Source: Tunturiibacter empetritectus
GTDB lineage: Bacteria > Acidobacteriota > Terriglobia > Terriglobales > Acidobacteriaceae
Assembly (NCBI RefSeq): GCF_013410875.1
Contig: NZ_JACCCU010000002.1
Coordinates: forward strand, 310,001 to 374,000
Direction of reading: 5' to 3'
DNA: 64,000 nucleotides
The notes under the pieces were generated by a model. The model ran no database searches, was not told where the DNA came from, and worked only from the letters and a program-made list of their open reading frames with translations. Shown here piece by piece: positions 1 through 7,770 of the stretch. Each line of letters begins with the position of its first letter. Positions within the stretch are counted from its first letter, which is position 1. The translations under genes were made by a program, and so were the position numbers.

Positions 1-2
1 CC

Positions 3-365
3 TACGCCGCCACCTCGCAGGGCGATGCCAACCGCGGCCAGCAAGCCTATGCCGCAGCCTGTGCGCGATGCCACGGAGCAAGCGGCGAAGGCACCTCGGT
101 CGATCCCAAAACCAGTGATCCCAAAACCAGTGACTCTAAAGCAAGCGCAGAAAAACTAGGCTCCATCGTCAACCCGTCTTATCTCGCCCTCATCAGCGAT
201 CAGGGCCTGCGCAGCATCGTCATCGCAGGCCGACCCGACGAGGGAATGCCCGACTGGCGCTCTGACTCCGCCCAGCCTCTCACCGATCAACAAATCACCG
301 ACATCATCGCCTGGCTGGCCTCCAAACGCATCGCCGAACCCGGCCAGCCCTATCACTCTCACTAA
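3..365 (+). CDS. Cytochrome c, class I (5' end outside window)
   Basis: Open from the left edge to TAA at 363-365 (about 120 residues visible). One haem-binding CARCH motif lies near residue 20, followed by a small cytochrome c fold ending in the usual C-terminal helix (ITDIIAWLASKR). It is probably a periplasmic or membrane-anchored electron carrier feeding the oxidase, since a Rieske protein and cytochrome b follow 64 bp downstream on the same strand. A 15-bp direct duplication (around 102-131) gives a repeated DPKTS after the haem motif. The N-terminus, and so any signal peptide or lipobox, is not visible. The cytochrome c assignment is firm; the exact partner is inferred. Confidence 0.9.
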   Translation, partial: YAATSQGDANRGQQAYAAACARCHGASGEGTSVDPKTSDPKTSDSKASAEKLGSIVNPSYLALISDQGLRSIVIAGRPDEGMPDWRSDSAQPLTDQQITDIIAWLASKRIAEPGQPYHSH

Positions 366-429
366 ACATGTTTTTAAATTCGGAAGATAAAAGAATTGAA
401 AAAGAAGCGCAACGCAGGAGCAGGAAGCA

Positions 430-1122
430 ATGACACCGAGTGAACAGCTCCCACCAACCGATCAAACCCGTGCTGGTCAAACGATGACCGAGCCGCACCC
501 CGACTTCGTCAAAGACCCGAGCATCGCCGCGGGCCACTCCCGCCGCGCCTTCCTCTTCAAGCTCGCCCTCGCGGTCAACGGAGTCGTCGGCGTCGTTCTC
601 GCCATCCCCATCGTCGGCTATCTACTCGGCCCCGCGCTCAAGAAGACCTCCGCCGAAAACTCCTGGATCAACCTTGGCCCAATCTCCGACTTTCCCGAAG
701 GCGAAACCCGCCTCGTCAGCTACCGCAACCCCATCACAACCGACTGGGACGGCCAGACCGGCGACGTCCCTGCCTGGGTCCGCCGCGTCTCCGGCGACAC
801 CTTCCAGGTCTTCGCCATCAACTGCGCTCACCTCGGCTGCCCCGTTCGCTGGTTCGCCCAGTCCAAGCTCTTCCTCTGCCCCTGCCACGGCGGCGCCTAC
901 TACGCCGACGGAGCCCGTGCCTCCGGTCCACCCGAGCGAGGCCTCTTCGAGTACGACCACAAAGTCTCCAACGGCACCCTCATGATCAGCGCCGGCAGAA
1001 TGCCAACCCTCGCCAACGAAGCAAAGACCGTCGCTCCCCTCACTCAAATCAACGGCAGCCCCGCAGCCCGTCTCAATGCTATCGACCAACCCCAGCCGAG
1101 GTGCAGCTCATGCCAGACCTAA
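430..1122 (+). CDS. Rieske 2Fe-2S protein of a menaquinol:cytochrome c reductase
   Basis: 230 residues. One membrane segment follows a basic stretch (about residues 38-62), then the Rieske domain. Both cluster-binding boxes are intact: C132-A-H134-L-G-C137 and C150-P-C152-H153, so the two Cys/two His ligands and the disulfide pair are present. The start at 430 has an AGGAG-type ribosome site just upstream; ATG 484 is an alternative. It transfers electrons from quinol to cytochrome c. Its 3' end overlaps the cytochrome b start by 13 nt, so the two are probably translationally coupled. RRAF near residue 38 before the hydrophobic stretch fits Tat export, as usual for Rieske proteins. Confidence 0.95.
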   Translation: MTPSEQLPPTDQTRAGQTMTEPHPDFVKDPSIAAGHSRRAFLFKLALAVNGVVGVVLAIPIVGYLLGPALKKTSAENSWINLGPISDFPEGETRLVSYRNPITTDWDGQTGDVPAWVRRVSGDTFQVFAINCAHLGCPVRWFAQSKLFLCPCHGGAYYADGARASGPPERGLFEYDHKVSNGTLMISAGRMPTLANEAKTVAPLTQINGSPAARLNAIDQPQPRCSSCQT

Positions 1123-2585
1123 AACAACGCAGCCTCGAGGTCTACAACTGGTTTGAAGCCCGTCTCGGACTCGGCGCACCCCTCATCGAAGTAGCCGAGC
1201 ACGAAGTCCCCGCCAACACCGCCAGCTGGTGGTACGTCTTCGGCAGCGCCGCCACAGTCATCCTCATACTGCAGATCATGACCGGCGTCCTGCTCGCCCT
1301 CGTCTACGCCCCCACCGCCAGCAACGCCTGGAACAGCCTCCAGTTCCTCGACCACAACGTCAAGCTCGGCTGGTTCCTCCGCGCCATGCACGGCTGGGGT
1401 TCGGACTTCATGGTCGCCATCGTCCTCATCCACATGGTGCAGGTCTTCCTCTTCGGAGCCTACAAGTTCCCCCGCGAGCTCACCTGGATCATCGGCGTCT
1501 TCCTCCTCCTCTTAACGCTCGGCATGGCCTTCACCGGCCAGGTCCTGCGCTTCGATCAGGACGCCTACTGGGGCCTCGGCATCGGCGCCTCCATCCTCAG
1601 CCGCGTCCCGCTCATCGGAGGCCCACTCGTCGGCCTCATGCTCGGCGGACCCATCATCGCCGGCAACACCCTCTCCCGCTTCTTTGCCCTGCACGTCTTC
1701 GTCATCCCCGGCATGCTGCTAGGCCTCGTAGGCCTTCACGTCTGGATGGTCCTCCGCCTCGGTATCAACGACTGGCCCATGCCCGGCCGCCTCGTAAAAA
1801 AATCCACTTACCAGCGCGAGTACCACGAGCTCGAGAAGAAAACCGGCATCCCCTTCGTCCCCGACGCCGCCTGGAAGGATGCCGCCTTCGCCGCAGCCAT
1901 CATGCTCGCCGTCATCGCCTGCGCCCTCTGGTTCGGCCCCTTCGGCCCCAGCGGCCAACCCGACCCCACCATCATCCAGACCGCACCCAAGCCCGACTAC
2001 TTCTTCCTTTGGCTCTACGCCGTCCTCGCCTATCTCCCTCCTTCCATCGAAACTCCCGTCCTCTTCATCATGCCGGTCCTCGGCATCGCCGCGATGATCC
2101 TCCTCCCGCTGCTCTCCGGCGAAGGTGAAAAGCATGTCTCTCGCCGTCCCGCAGCCGTCCTGATCGTATCTGTCCTCGCCGTCTCGCTCGGCGTCTTCAC
2201 CCACCTCGGCACCTACACGCCGTGGAGCCCCATCATGAACGCCTGGACCAGCGATCCCATCCCCGTTGCCTACCTGCATAACCGCACCCCGCTCGAACGC
2301 GAAGGCGCCCTCGTCCTACAGAACAAACAGTGCCGCAACTGCCACTCCATCGGCGGCGAAGGCGGTCTGCGCGGCCCTGCACTCGACGCCGTAGCCTCGC
2401 GCATGACCGAAGACCAGATCATCCGCCAGGTCCTGCAAGGCGGAGGCAATATGCCTTCCTACGGCAACGCCCTCAACCCCTCCGAGACCACCGCACTCGT
2501 CAAGTTCCTTACCACCCTGCGCGGCAACGACCTGCAGCCTGCCATCGACGCCTCCCGCCACCTCGCCCTCAACGGCTACCAGTAG
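1110..2585 (+). CDS. Cytochrome b fused to a C-terminal cytochrome c domain
   Basis: 491 residues from ATG 1110, chosen because GAGG at 1098-1101 lies 8 nt upstream; an in-frame GTG at 1101 is possible. The N-terminal half is cytochrome b/b6, with paired haem histidines in two helices (RAMHGWGSDF...LIHMVQ and ALHVFVIP...GLHVW). The middle part has the C-terminal cytochrome b helices, and after the last helix there is a monohaem cytochrome c domain with CRNCH at 408-412. The fusion puts the electron acceptor of the bc complex on the same chain, as known for other bc complexes of Gram-positives and acidobacteria. With the Rieske protein and the upstream cytochrome c it forms one respiratory operon. 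Confidence 0.93.
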   Translation: MPDLKQRSLEVYNWFEARLGLGAPLIEVAEHEVPANTASWWYVFGSAATVILILQIMTGVLLALVYAPTASNAWNSLQFLDHNVKLGWFLRAMHGWGSDFMVAIVLIHMVQVFLFGAYKFPRELTWIIGVFLLLLTLGMAFTGQVLRFDQDAYWGLGIGASILSRVPLIGGPLVGLMLGGPIIAGNTLSRFFALHVFVIPGMLLGLVGLHVWMVLRLGINDWPMPGRLVKKSTYQREYHELEKKTGIPFVPDAAWKDAAFAAAIMLAVIACALWFGPFGPSGQPDPTIIQTAPKPDYFFLWLYAVLAYLPPSIETPVLFIMPVLGIAAMILLPLLSGEGEKHVSRRPAAVLIVSVLAVSLGVFTHLGTYTPWSPIMNAWTSDPIPVAYLHNRTPLEREGALVLQNKQCRNCHSIGGEGGLRGPALDAVASRMTEDQIIRQVLQGGGNMPSYGNALNPSETTALVKFLTTLRGNDLQPAIDASRHLALNGYQ

Positions 2586-2602
2586 ACCTGCATACTTAGT
2601 CT

Positions 2603-2688
2603 GATTCCGACCAACGGGAGGACCAACCGAAGGGGTATACAAGTCACGAAGTGACCGCCTCGCGCGCAGCGAGCCCGTCCGGCAGGAC
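2603..2688 (+). repeat. Dispersed palindromic repeat, GTCACGAAGTGAC family, single unit
   Basis: Intergenic between the cytochrome b/c gene and ctaG. The unit reads GACCAACGGGAG, then TACAAGTCACGAAGTGACCG, a short G/C hairpin, and CCGTCCGGCAGGA. The core GTCAC-GAA-GTGAC is a small perfect hairpin. The same unit recurs as inverted pairs at 14561-14753 and 35877-36055. Confidence 0.85.
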
Positions 2689-2720
2689 TCATCCTTATAG
2701 CCCGCATATACCCTACTCCC

Positions 2721-3551
2721 ATGCCTCCTGAATACCGGGCCATCTTCGAAGAATGGTCCCCACCGCTCTTCCTCACCACCGCGCTGCTCCTAGCCGTCCT
2801 CCTCTACACCCGCGGCTGGTACGCGATCCGGCAAACCAGGCCCGCACTCTTCCCCACCTGGCGCCTCGTCTGCTTCAACCTCGGCATCGCAACCATCTGG
2901 CTCGCCATCGCCTCTCCCCTGGACGTATTCGCCGACGCGCTCCTCAGCGCCCACATGGTCGAGCACCTCCTCCTCATGTCCTTCGTCCCCCCACTGCTCC
3001 TACTCGGCTACCCGCAAGTCCCACTCCTCCGAGGTCTCCCACACGCGCTCACCGTCCATCTACTCGCACCTTTCCTGCGCATGAAGTGGCTCCGCACCCT
3101 GGGCCACTTCCTCACCCGCCCCGTCGTAGCGTGGCTCGCAATGAACCTCACCTTCCTCCTCTGGCACATTCCCGCCGCCTACGACTTCGCTCTCGAGCAC
3201 GAACACTGGCACGAGTTCGAGCACATCTGCTTCCTCGCCTCATCGATCCTCTTCTGGTGGCCGCTCATCCGCCCCTGGCCCACCACCGCGCGCTACCCCG
3301 GCTGGATCATGCTGCCTTATCTGGTCCTGGCAGACATCGTCAACACAGCACTCTCCGCCTTCCTCGCCTTCTGCGACCGCCCCGTCTACACCTACTACCT
3401 CGAGCACCCCAACCCCTTCCACATCGACCCCATCGCCGACCAGCGCGCAGGAGCCGTCATCATGTGGGTCCTCGGCTCGCTCATCTTCCTCGTCCCAGCC
3501 GTCTTCGTCACCTTCCGCCTCCTCCAACAAGAGAAGACCCGCAGGTCATAA
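2721..3551 (+). CDS. ctaG: CtaG-like cytochrome c oxidase assembly protein (caa3_CtaG family)
   Basis: 276 residues with about seven hydrophobic segments and a histidine-rich pattern typical of the caa3_CtaG family: HMVEHLLLM, LWHIPAAYDFALEHEHWHEFEHICF, and a late AGAVIMW segment. The family is linked to assembly of the caa3 oxidase copper centre in the cytoplasmic membrane. It is separated from the cytochrome b gene by a repeat, so it may have its own promoter, but its location supports an aa3/caa3-type terminal oxidase encoded just left of the window. Starts at ATG 2721; ends 3551. Confidence 0.88.
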   Translation: MPPEYRAIFEEWSPPLFLTTALLLAVLLYTRGWYAIRQTRPALFPTWRLVCFNLGIATIWLAIASPLDVFADALLSAHMVEHLLLMSFVPPLLLLGYPQVPLLRGLPHALTVHLLAPFLRMKWLRTLGHFLTRPVVAWLAMNLTFLLWHIPAAYDFALEHEHWHEFEHICFLASSILFWWPLIRPWPTTARYPGWIMLPYLVLADIVNTALSAFLAFCDRPVYTYYLEHPNPFHIDPIADQRAGAVIMWVLGSLIFLVPAVFVTFRLLQQEKTRRS

Positions 3552-3581
3552 CCGTCTAGCAAAGAAGCGAACTGTTTTTAG

Positions 3582-3821
3582 CTAGTCTTGCCGACCGTCG
3601 ACCTCTGGACGCGAACCACCCTGCAGCGCCGTTTTGATCGTCGACCGCAAGTGATACTTTGAAATGAGCTTTCCGAAGGCCCAACCAAGGCCTATTCCAC
3701 TCGTCACGCCAAGCGCCAGACTTTGCCGCCACCACCCAACGGCGATTCCAACCGTCATCCCAATAATGAGACCGAGAGTCATCGCTCTCATTCGTTTTCT
3801 TTTTCTCTTCGGACTCATCAT
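3582..3821 (-). CDS. Small basic membrane protein, unknown function
   Basis: 79 residues from the tandem ATGs at 3821/3818, which follow GGAG closely; the frame stays open further upstream but that extension is basic and low-complexity. An Arg/Lys-rich start (KRKRKRMR) is followed by two hydrophobic, glycine-rich helices (LGLIIGMTVGIAVG and LGVTSGIGLGWAFG) and a basic tail. The pattern suggests a two-helix glycine-zipper-like inner membrane protein. I do not recognise a named family. It converges on ctaG and lies downstream of the tRNA-Ala gene on the same strand. That it is a real gene is moderately supported. Confidence 0.5.
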   Translation of the reverse strand: MMSPKRKRKRMRAMTLGLIIGMTVGIAVGWWRQSLALGVTSGIGLGWAFGKLISKYHLRSTIKTALQGGSRPEVDGRQD

Positions 3822-3966
3822 TCTCCGAGGACGCGGGGGACTGAACGTTTCTAAAGAACGAAGTCTACGCGAATTGGTTTTGGGGAGCCAGCAAATCGAC
3901 GGTTCTCTTCTGCAGAAAACAACCACGTCAAGTTTTGATCAATTCAGATAAAGTAAAGTGTTTTTA

Positions 3967-4042
3967 TGGTGGAGCTGAGCGGGATCGAACCGCTGACCTC
4001 CTCGTTGCGAACGAGGCGCTCTCCCAACTGAGCTACAGCCCC
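3967..4042 (-). tRNA. tRNA-Ala (anticodon CGC)
   Basis: Read on the minus strand: acceptor GGGGCTG pairs with CAGCTCC (one G-U), D-arm GCTC/GAGC, anticodon stem CCTCG/CGAGG around loop TTCGCAA (anticodon CGC, decoding GCG Ala), and T-arm AGCGG/CCGCT with TTCGATC. Discriminator A at 3970 is followed by an encoded CCA (3969-3967). Full length is 76 nt. Confidence 0.97.
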
Positions 4043-4153
4043 CCACCAAACCCGCATCGCGCACCGCTTTCGCAGGCCCAACGCAGTCGAAACAACACCT
4101 CCGAGTGTATCAGCAACCACCCTAGCGGCTCAACCACGAGCCTCCAATCAGCA

Positions 4154-4417
4154 TCACTCCACCGACACCCGAACCCGCCCCATCACCGCCGTCCCAGCAG
4201 CTAACGGCTTCTCCACCACATGCCACACCTCGCCCGCATCCGTCACCACCTCAAGCACCGGAACCACCAGCCGAGCGCCACTCCGCGCTACCGCCTCCAA
4301 CACTCCCACATCGCCCGCAACAAACTCCGTCCGATCGAGCGCCATCTGCCATCGCTGCCGCCCCGCCACACGCGACTCCTCGCGAATATCAATCACCTCC
4401 GCAGCAAACTCACTCAC
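4154..4417 (-). CDS. Small protein translationally coupled to fbp, unknown function
   Basis: 87 residues. Its ATG overlaps the fbp stop codon (ATGA, 4414-4417), a classic translational coupling arrangement, and this is the main evidence that it is real. The sequence is soluble, has no cysteine, and is mixed alpha/beta in look ([24 protein letters not shown]). No family is recognised. Possibly a regulator or partner of the bisphosphatase by context only. Confidence 0.55.
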   Translation of the reverse strand: MSEFAAEVIDIREESRVAGRQRWQMALDRTEFVAGDVGVLEAVARSGARLVVPVLEVVTDAGEVWHVVEKPLAAGTAVMGRVRVSVE

Positions 4418-5457
4418 CGTGCACTCACCGGACTAACCGCCGCCACCAGCGCCTCCATCTCCCTCTTACTCCCCACACAAAATGGCGTCCGCTGATGGAT
4501 CCCCTCCGGCTTGATATCGAGTATTCGTCCTGCTCCATAGGTAGCCATCCCACCCGCCTGCTCCGCAATAAACGCCAGCGGATTCGCCTCATACAACAGC
4601 CGTAGCTTCCCCTTCGGCTGCTTCAGCGTGGGCGGATACAAAAACACCCCACCCTTCAGCAGCGTCCGATGAAAGTCCGCCACCAGGCTCCCGATATACC
4701 GCGAGCTATACTCCTTCTTCAACCCACCCGCCCGCAGCATCTCCACATACCCGCGATACTCCTCCGGCCACCCCGCCGCATTGGCCTCGTTCACAGAATA
4801 GTAGCTCCCCTGCTCTGGCATCATCATCTTCTCGTTGCTCAGCACAAACGCTCCAATCGTCGGATCGAGCGTAAATCCATGCACCCCATTCCCCGTCGTA
4901 TACACCAGTACCGTCGACGGCCCATACACCACATACCCCGCCGCCACCTGCCGAAACCCCGGCTGCAGAATCGACTCCTCCAGCGTCCCCAGCTCCGCCG
5001 GCATCCTCCGAAGCACGCTGAAGATCGTCCCCACGTTCACGTTCACATCAATGTTGCTCGACCCATCCAACGGGTCGAACACAATAATGTACTTCCCCGT
5101 CTCCGCATCCCGGTTGAACGTCACCGGCTGCTCATCCTCTTCGCTCACCAGCGCCGCAACGCTATCGCGCAGCCCTAGACAATGCAGCAGCGCCTGATTC
5201 GCGTAAACATCCAGCTTCTGCTGCTGCTCCCCCTGCACATTCTCAGCACCAAACGAGCCATACACATCGCTCAACCCAGCCGAGCGAATCTTCGCCTCCA
5301 CCATCTTCGCCGCCAGCGTAATCCCGCTCAGCAACCAGCTGAACGTCCCCGAAGCCTCCCGCCCCGTAGCCTTCAACGCAGCCTGCTGCTCCTGCAAAAT
5401 ATGCTGCTGCACCGTCGTAATCATCGCCATCGCCACTCTCCGTGTCTCTCCAATCAT
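4414..5457 (-). CDS. fbp: Class I fructose-1,6-bisphosphatase
   Basis: 347 residues. It hydrolyses fructose-1,6-bisphosphate to fructose-6-phosphate in gluconeogenesis. The class I signatures are intact: GAENVQGEQQQKLDV, FDPLDGSSNIDVN (metal/phosphate site), LQPGFRQVAAGYVVYG, SRYIGSLVADFHRTLLKGG and KLRLLYEANPLAF. The start at 5457 is chosen because GGAGG lies six bases upstream. The frame runs on to 5520, but that extension is translated from the adjacent GGGTGCCCCAT repeat and lacks a ribosome site. The first conserved residues begin around MITTVQQHIL (5424), an alternative start. Confidence 0.95.
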   Translation of the reverse strand: MIGETRRVAMAMITTVQQHILQEQQAALKATGREASGTFSWLLSGITLAAKMVEAKIRSAGLSDVYGSFGAENVQGEQQQKLDVYANQALLHCLGLRDSVAALVSEEDEQPVTFNRDAETGKYIIVFDPLDGSSNIDVNVNVGTIFSVLRRMPAELGTLEESILQPGFRQVAAGYVVYGPSTVLVYTTGNGVHGFTLDPTIGAFVLSNEKMMMPEQGSYYSVNEANAAGWPEEYRGYVEMLRAGGLKKEYSSRYIGSLVADFHRTLLKGGVFLYPPTLKQPKGKLRLLYEANPLAFIAEQAGGMATYGAGRILDIKPEGIHQRTPFCVGSKREMEALVAAVSPVSAR

Positions 5458-5503
5458 ATCTGCCTCCGCAGTGCCTGATGGAGTGCCAAATGCAACGCGG
5501 ATA

Positions 5504-5613
5504 GACACCGGGTGCCCCATCCTTTCGCAGTCTCATCGCAATGGACACCGGGTGCCCCATCCTTTCGCAGTCTCATCGCGATAGGGTGGGGTATTCGCGC
5601 CGGCAGGCGCGAA
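5504..5613 (+). repeat. RAYT-associated REP with a tandem 40-bp duplication
   Basis: A 40-bp unit beginning GACACCGGGTGCCCCAT is tandemly repeated (5504-5543 and 5544-5583). The second copy continues into a complete two-hairpin element. Hairpin 1 pairs CCCCATCCTTTCGC (5555-5568) with GCGATAGGGTGGGG (5578-5591) with one mismatch and one G-T. Hairpin 2 pairs TTCGCGCC (5594-5601) with GGCGCGAA (5606-5613) perfectly. It lies immediately upstream of the RAYT gene. Confidence 0.92.
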
Positions 5614-5635
5614 CCGTCTTCGCTAAACTAACCCT

Positions 5636-6097
5636 ATGTCCCTGGGCCTGAATCGATACCATCAAACCGGCGACCTCCATTTCATCACCTTCAGCTGCTT
5701 CCGCAAACGAAACATCCTTGGTACCTCCGAAGCCCGCGACCGCTTCGTAGAAATCTTCGAACAGACCCGCCAAAAGTATCTCTTCCACATCAACGGCTAT
5801 GTCATCATGCCCAACCACGTCCACATTCTCGTCTCAGAACCCAAATCCGCCCCACTATCGCTCACCATCCAGATCCTCAAGCAGCGCTTCTCCCGCACTC
5901 GCACCGAAGACTACGTCTGGGAGACCCGCTACTACGATTTCAACGTCCGCACCGAACCCAAGAGAATTGAAAAACTCCGCTACATTCACCGCAACCCAGT
6001 CACCCGTGGACTAGTCACAGAGCCCGGCCATTGGCAGTGGAGCAGCTTCAACGCCCACGCCACCAACGACGCTCATCCAATCCTCATCACCCGATAA
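5636..6097 (+). CDS. REP-associated tyrosine transposase (RAYT, Y1 transposase)
   Basis: 153 residues, the usual size for a compact RAYT. The HUH motif is H60-V-H62 in MPNHVHILV. The catalytic tyrosine is probably Y99 in RYYDFNV, followed by the family motif IHRNPVTRGL and the WQWSS segment near the C-terminus. Such single-strand nucleases cut and join at REP hairpins. Matching two-hairpin REPs in the same orientation lie directly upstream (5504-5613) and downstream (6143-6211), so gene plus flanks could move as one unit. No strong ribosome site precedes ATG 5636. All visible catalytic residues are intact, so it may be active. Confidence 0.93.
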   Translation: MSLGLNRYHQTGDLHFITFSCFRKRNILGTSEARDRFVEIFEQTRQKYLFHINGYVIMPNHVHILVSEPKSAPLSLTIQILKQRFSRTRTEDYVWETRYYDFNVRTEPKRIEKLRYIHRNPVTRGLVTEPGHWQWSSFNAHATNDAHPILITR

Positions 6098-6142
6098 CAG
6101 CCAAAAAAGTACGCTGTGTGCAAGATAAGACCCCGGGGTAAG

Positions 6143-6211
6143 ACCGGGTGCCCCATCCTTTCGCAGTCTCATCGCGATAGGGTGGGGTATTCGCGCCAGC
6201 AGGCGCGAACC
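6143..6211 (+). repeat. RAYT-associated REP, downstream copy
   Basis: Same two-hairpin element and orientation as 5547-5615. It begins GACCGGGTGCCCCAT, has hairpin 1 in identical sequence, and hairpin 2 pairs TTCGCGCC (6190-6197) with GGCGCGAA (6202-6209); only the loop differs (AGCA instead of GGCA). The two copies bracket the transposase as direct repeats. Confidence 0.9.
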
Positions 6212-6290
6212 GCACTTTGATCGCCCGTGCCTTCAGAATCATTCGAAGCAAACCCACCCAACCGCACGAACACCTTAGTTACAATCACCC

Positions 6291-7592
6291 ATGCCCACCC
6301 GCCGCCGCTTCCTTATCACCTCTGCCGCGACAGTCGCAGCCGCCCCCACGCTCAAACTAGCCGCCCAGTCTGAGCAAACCGAGAAACTCCCGCCCTCCAT
6401 CGCAGCCCTCACCAACCGCCGCGCCGAAGCCGTCCCCATCACCCTCGCCGAGCGCGAACACCGCCTCGACCGAGCCCGCGCCCTCATGCACCAGAACAGC
6501 GTCGACGCCATCGTCATCACAACCGGCACCTCCCTCACCTACTTCACCGGCCTCCGCTGGGGCCAGTCCGAGCGCCTCTTCGCCTGGACCCTCCCCGCCA
6601 CCGGCGCCCCGTTCATCGTCTGCCCAGTCTTCGAAGAGGGCCGCGTGCGCGAACGCATGGACGCCAAACCCGCCACCCTCCCCTCCGCCTCCATCACCCG
6701 CGTCTACACCTGGAACGAAGACGAAGATCCCTACCAGCTCCTCGCCAAAGCCCTCAAAGACTCCGGCGTAGCCACAGGAAGAATCGGCATCGAAGAGCGC
6801 ACCCAGTTCGTCTTCGCCGACGGCATCAGTCACGCCAGCCCGGCCCTCACCACCACCAGCGCAACTCCCGTCACCTTCGGCTGTCGCGCCATCAAATCCC
6901 CCGCCGAACTAGCCCTCATGCAGCTGGCCAACAACATCACCCTCTCCGTCTACAAAGCCTGCTACCAATCCGCGCAACCCGGCATGACCAACCGCCAGTT
7001 CAGCCAGATGGTCGACCTCGCCTACACCCGCTGCGGAGTCACCGGCGACGCCAGCTGTCAGGTAGGCGAGTACTCCGCGCTACCCCACGGCTCCCTCCAA
7101 CCGCAAATCATCCGCGAAGCAGAGATCATCCTCATCGACGATGGCTGCACCGTCGAAGGCTACCAATCCGACATCTCCCGCACCTTCGTCCTCGGCGACC
7201 CCACCATCCCCAAGCTCGACAAAGCCCGCAAGGTCTTCGACATCGTCTTGAAGGCGCAGTCAGCAGCCCTTGCCGCGGGTCATCCCGGCGCCCCCTGCCA
7301 CACCGTCGACGCCGCCGCGCGCGACCTCATCACCGCCGCCGGCTACGGCCCGGACTACAAGTACTTCACCCACCGCCTAGGCCACGGCATCGGCATGGAT
7401 GGACACGAGTGGCCCTATCTCGTCCGCGGCAACACCACCCCACTCGCCGCAGGCATGTGCTTCTCCGACGAACCCGGCATCTACCTCCCCGGCGAGTTCG
7501 GTGTCCGCCTCGAAGACGACTGGCACGTCACCGAAGACGGTGGCAAGATGTTCACCCCGCAAAGCCCCAGCCTCGAACACCCCTTCGGATAA
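6291..7592 (+). CDS. Exported M24 family metallopeptidase (Xaa-Pro aminopeptidase-like)
   Basis: 433 residues. The start MPTRRRFLITSAATVAAAP is a Tat signal peptide. A creatinase-like N-domain (about 50-200) is followed by the pita-bread M24 domain (about 205-430). Metal ligands appear in order: D...D in ILIDDGCTVEGYQSDISRTF, H in HRLGHGIGMDGHE, E in FSDEPGIYLPGEFG, and E in GVRLEDDW. It probably removes N-terminal residues from peptides with proline at position 2, in the periplasm. Two more secreted hydrolases lie nearby (CocE-like, M14), suggesting peptide scavenging. Substrate is inferred from the family. Confidence 0.9.
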   Translation: MPTRRRFLITSAATVAAAPTLKLAAQSEQTEKLPPSIAALTNRRAEAVPITLAEREHRLDRARALMHQNSVDAIVITTGTSLTYFTGLRWGQSERLFAWTLPATGAPFIVCPVFEEGRVRERMDAKPATLPSASITRVYTWNEDEDPYQLLAKALKDSGVATGRIGIEERTQFVFADGISHASPALTTTSATPVTFGCRAIKSPAELALMQLANNITLSVYKACYQSAQPGMTNRQFSQMVDLAYTRCGVTGDASCQVGEYSALPHGSLQPQIIREAEIILIDDGCTVEGYQSDISRTFVLGDPTIPKLDKARKVFDIVLKAQSAALAAGHPGAPCHTVDAAARDLITAAGYGPDYKYFTHRLGHGIGMDGHEWPYLVRGNTTPLAAGMCFSDEPGIYLPGEFGVRLEDDWHVTEDGGKMFTPQSPSLEHPFG

Positions 7593-7649
7593 GCCAGAAC
7601 CCTATCTAACAACCGCAATCGAAGCCTTGTTCCACTGCCGTCTGTTTTG

Positions 7650-7727
7650 TGTCCGTTTGCTGTTGCCTGTGTTGCCGTTGTTTTTGGCCGTCATCCTGAA
7701 CGGAGTGAAGGATCCCCGCATTTCGCC
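7650..7727 (+). repeat. HPERSEG-type dispersed repeat
   Basis: A TTGCCGTTGTT-rich lead is followed by GTCATCCTGAACGGAGTGAAGGATCCC, then CGCATTTCGCC. One frame would read RHPERSEGSPHFAF, a frequent spurious translation in acidobacteria. Similar copies occur at about 18362-18524 and 21050-21090. It sits between the convergent M24 and TetR genes. Confidence 0.8.
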
Positions 7728-7770
7728 TTTGCACTTGCTGTTGCCTTTCCTTCAATCCACCGCAGAAGCG

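Noticed and set aside
1229..2128. 299-codon overprinted frame within cytochrome b
   Set aside because: Arg/Pro/His-rich shadow with no start signal; the cytochrome b frame is fully supported.
4414..5520. Long form of fructose-bisphosphatase
   Set aside because: The first codons come from the REP; GGAGG before ATG 5457 marks the start.
5504..5583. CRISPR-like array
   Set aside because: Only two directly abutting 40-bp units without spacers; they are part of a REP element.
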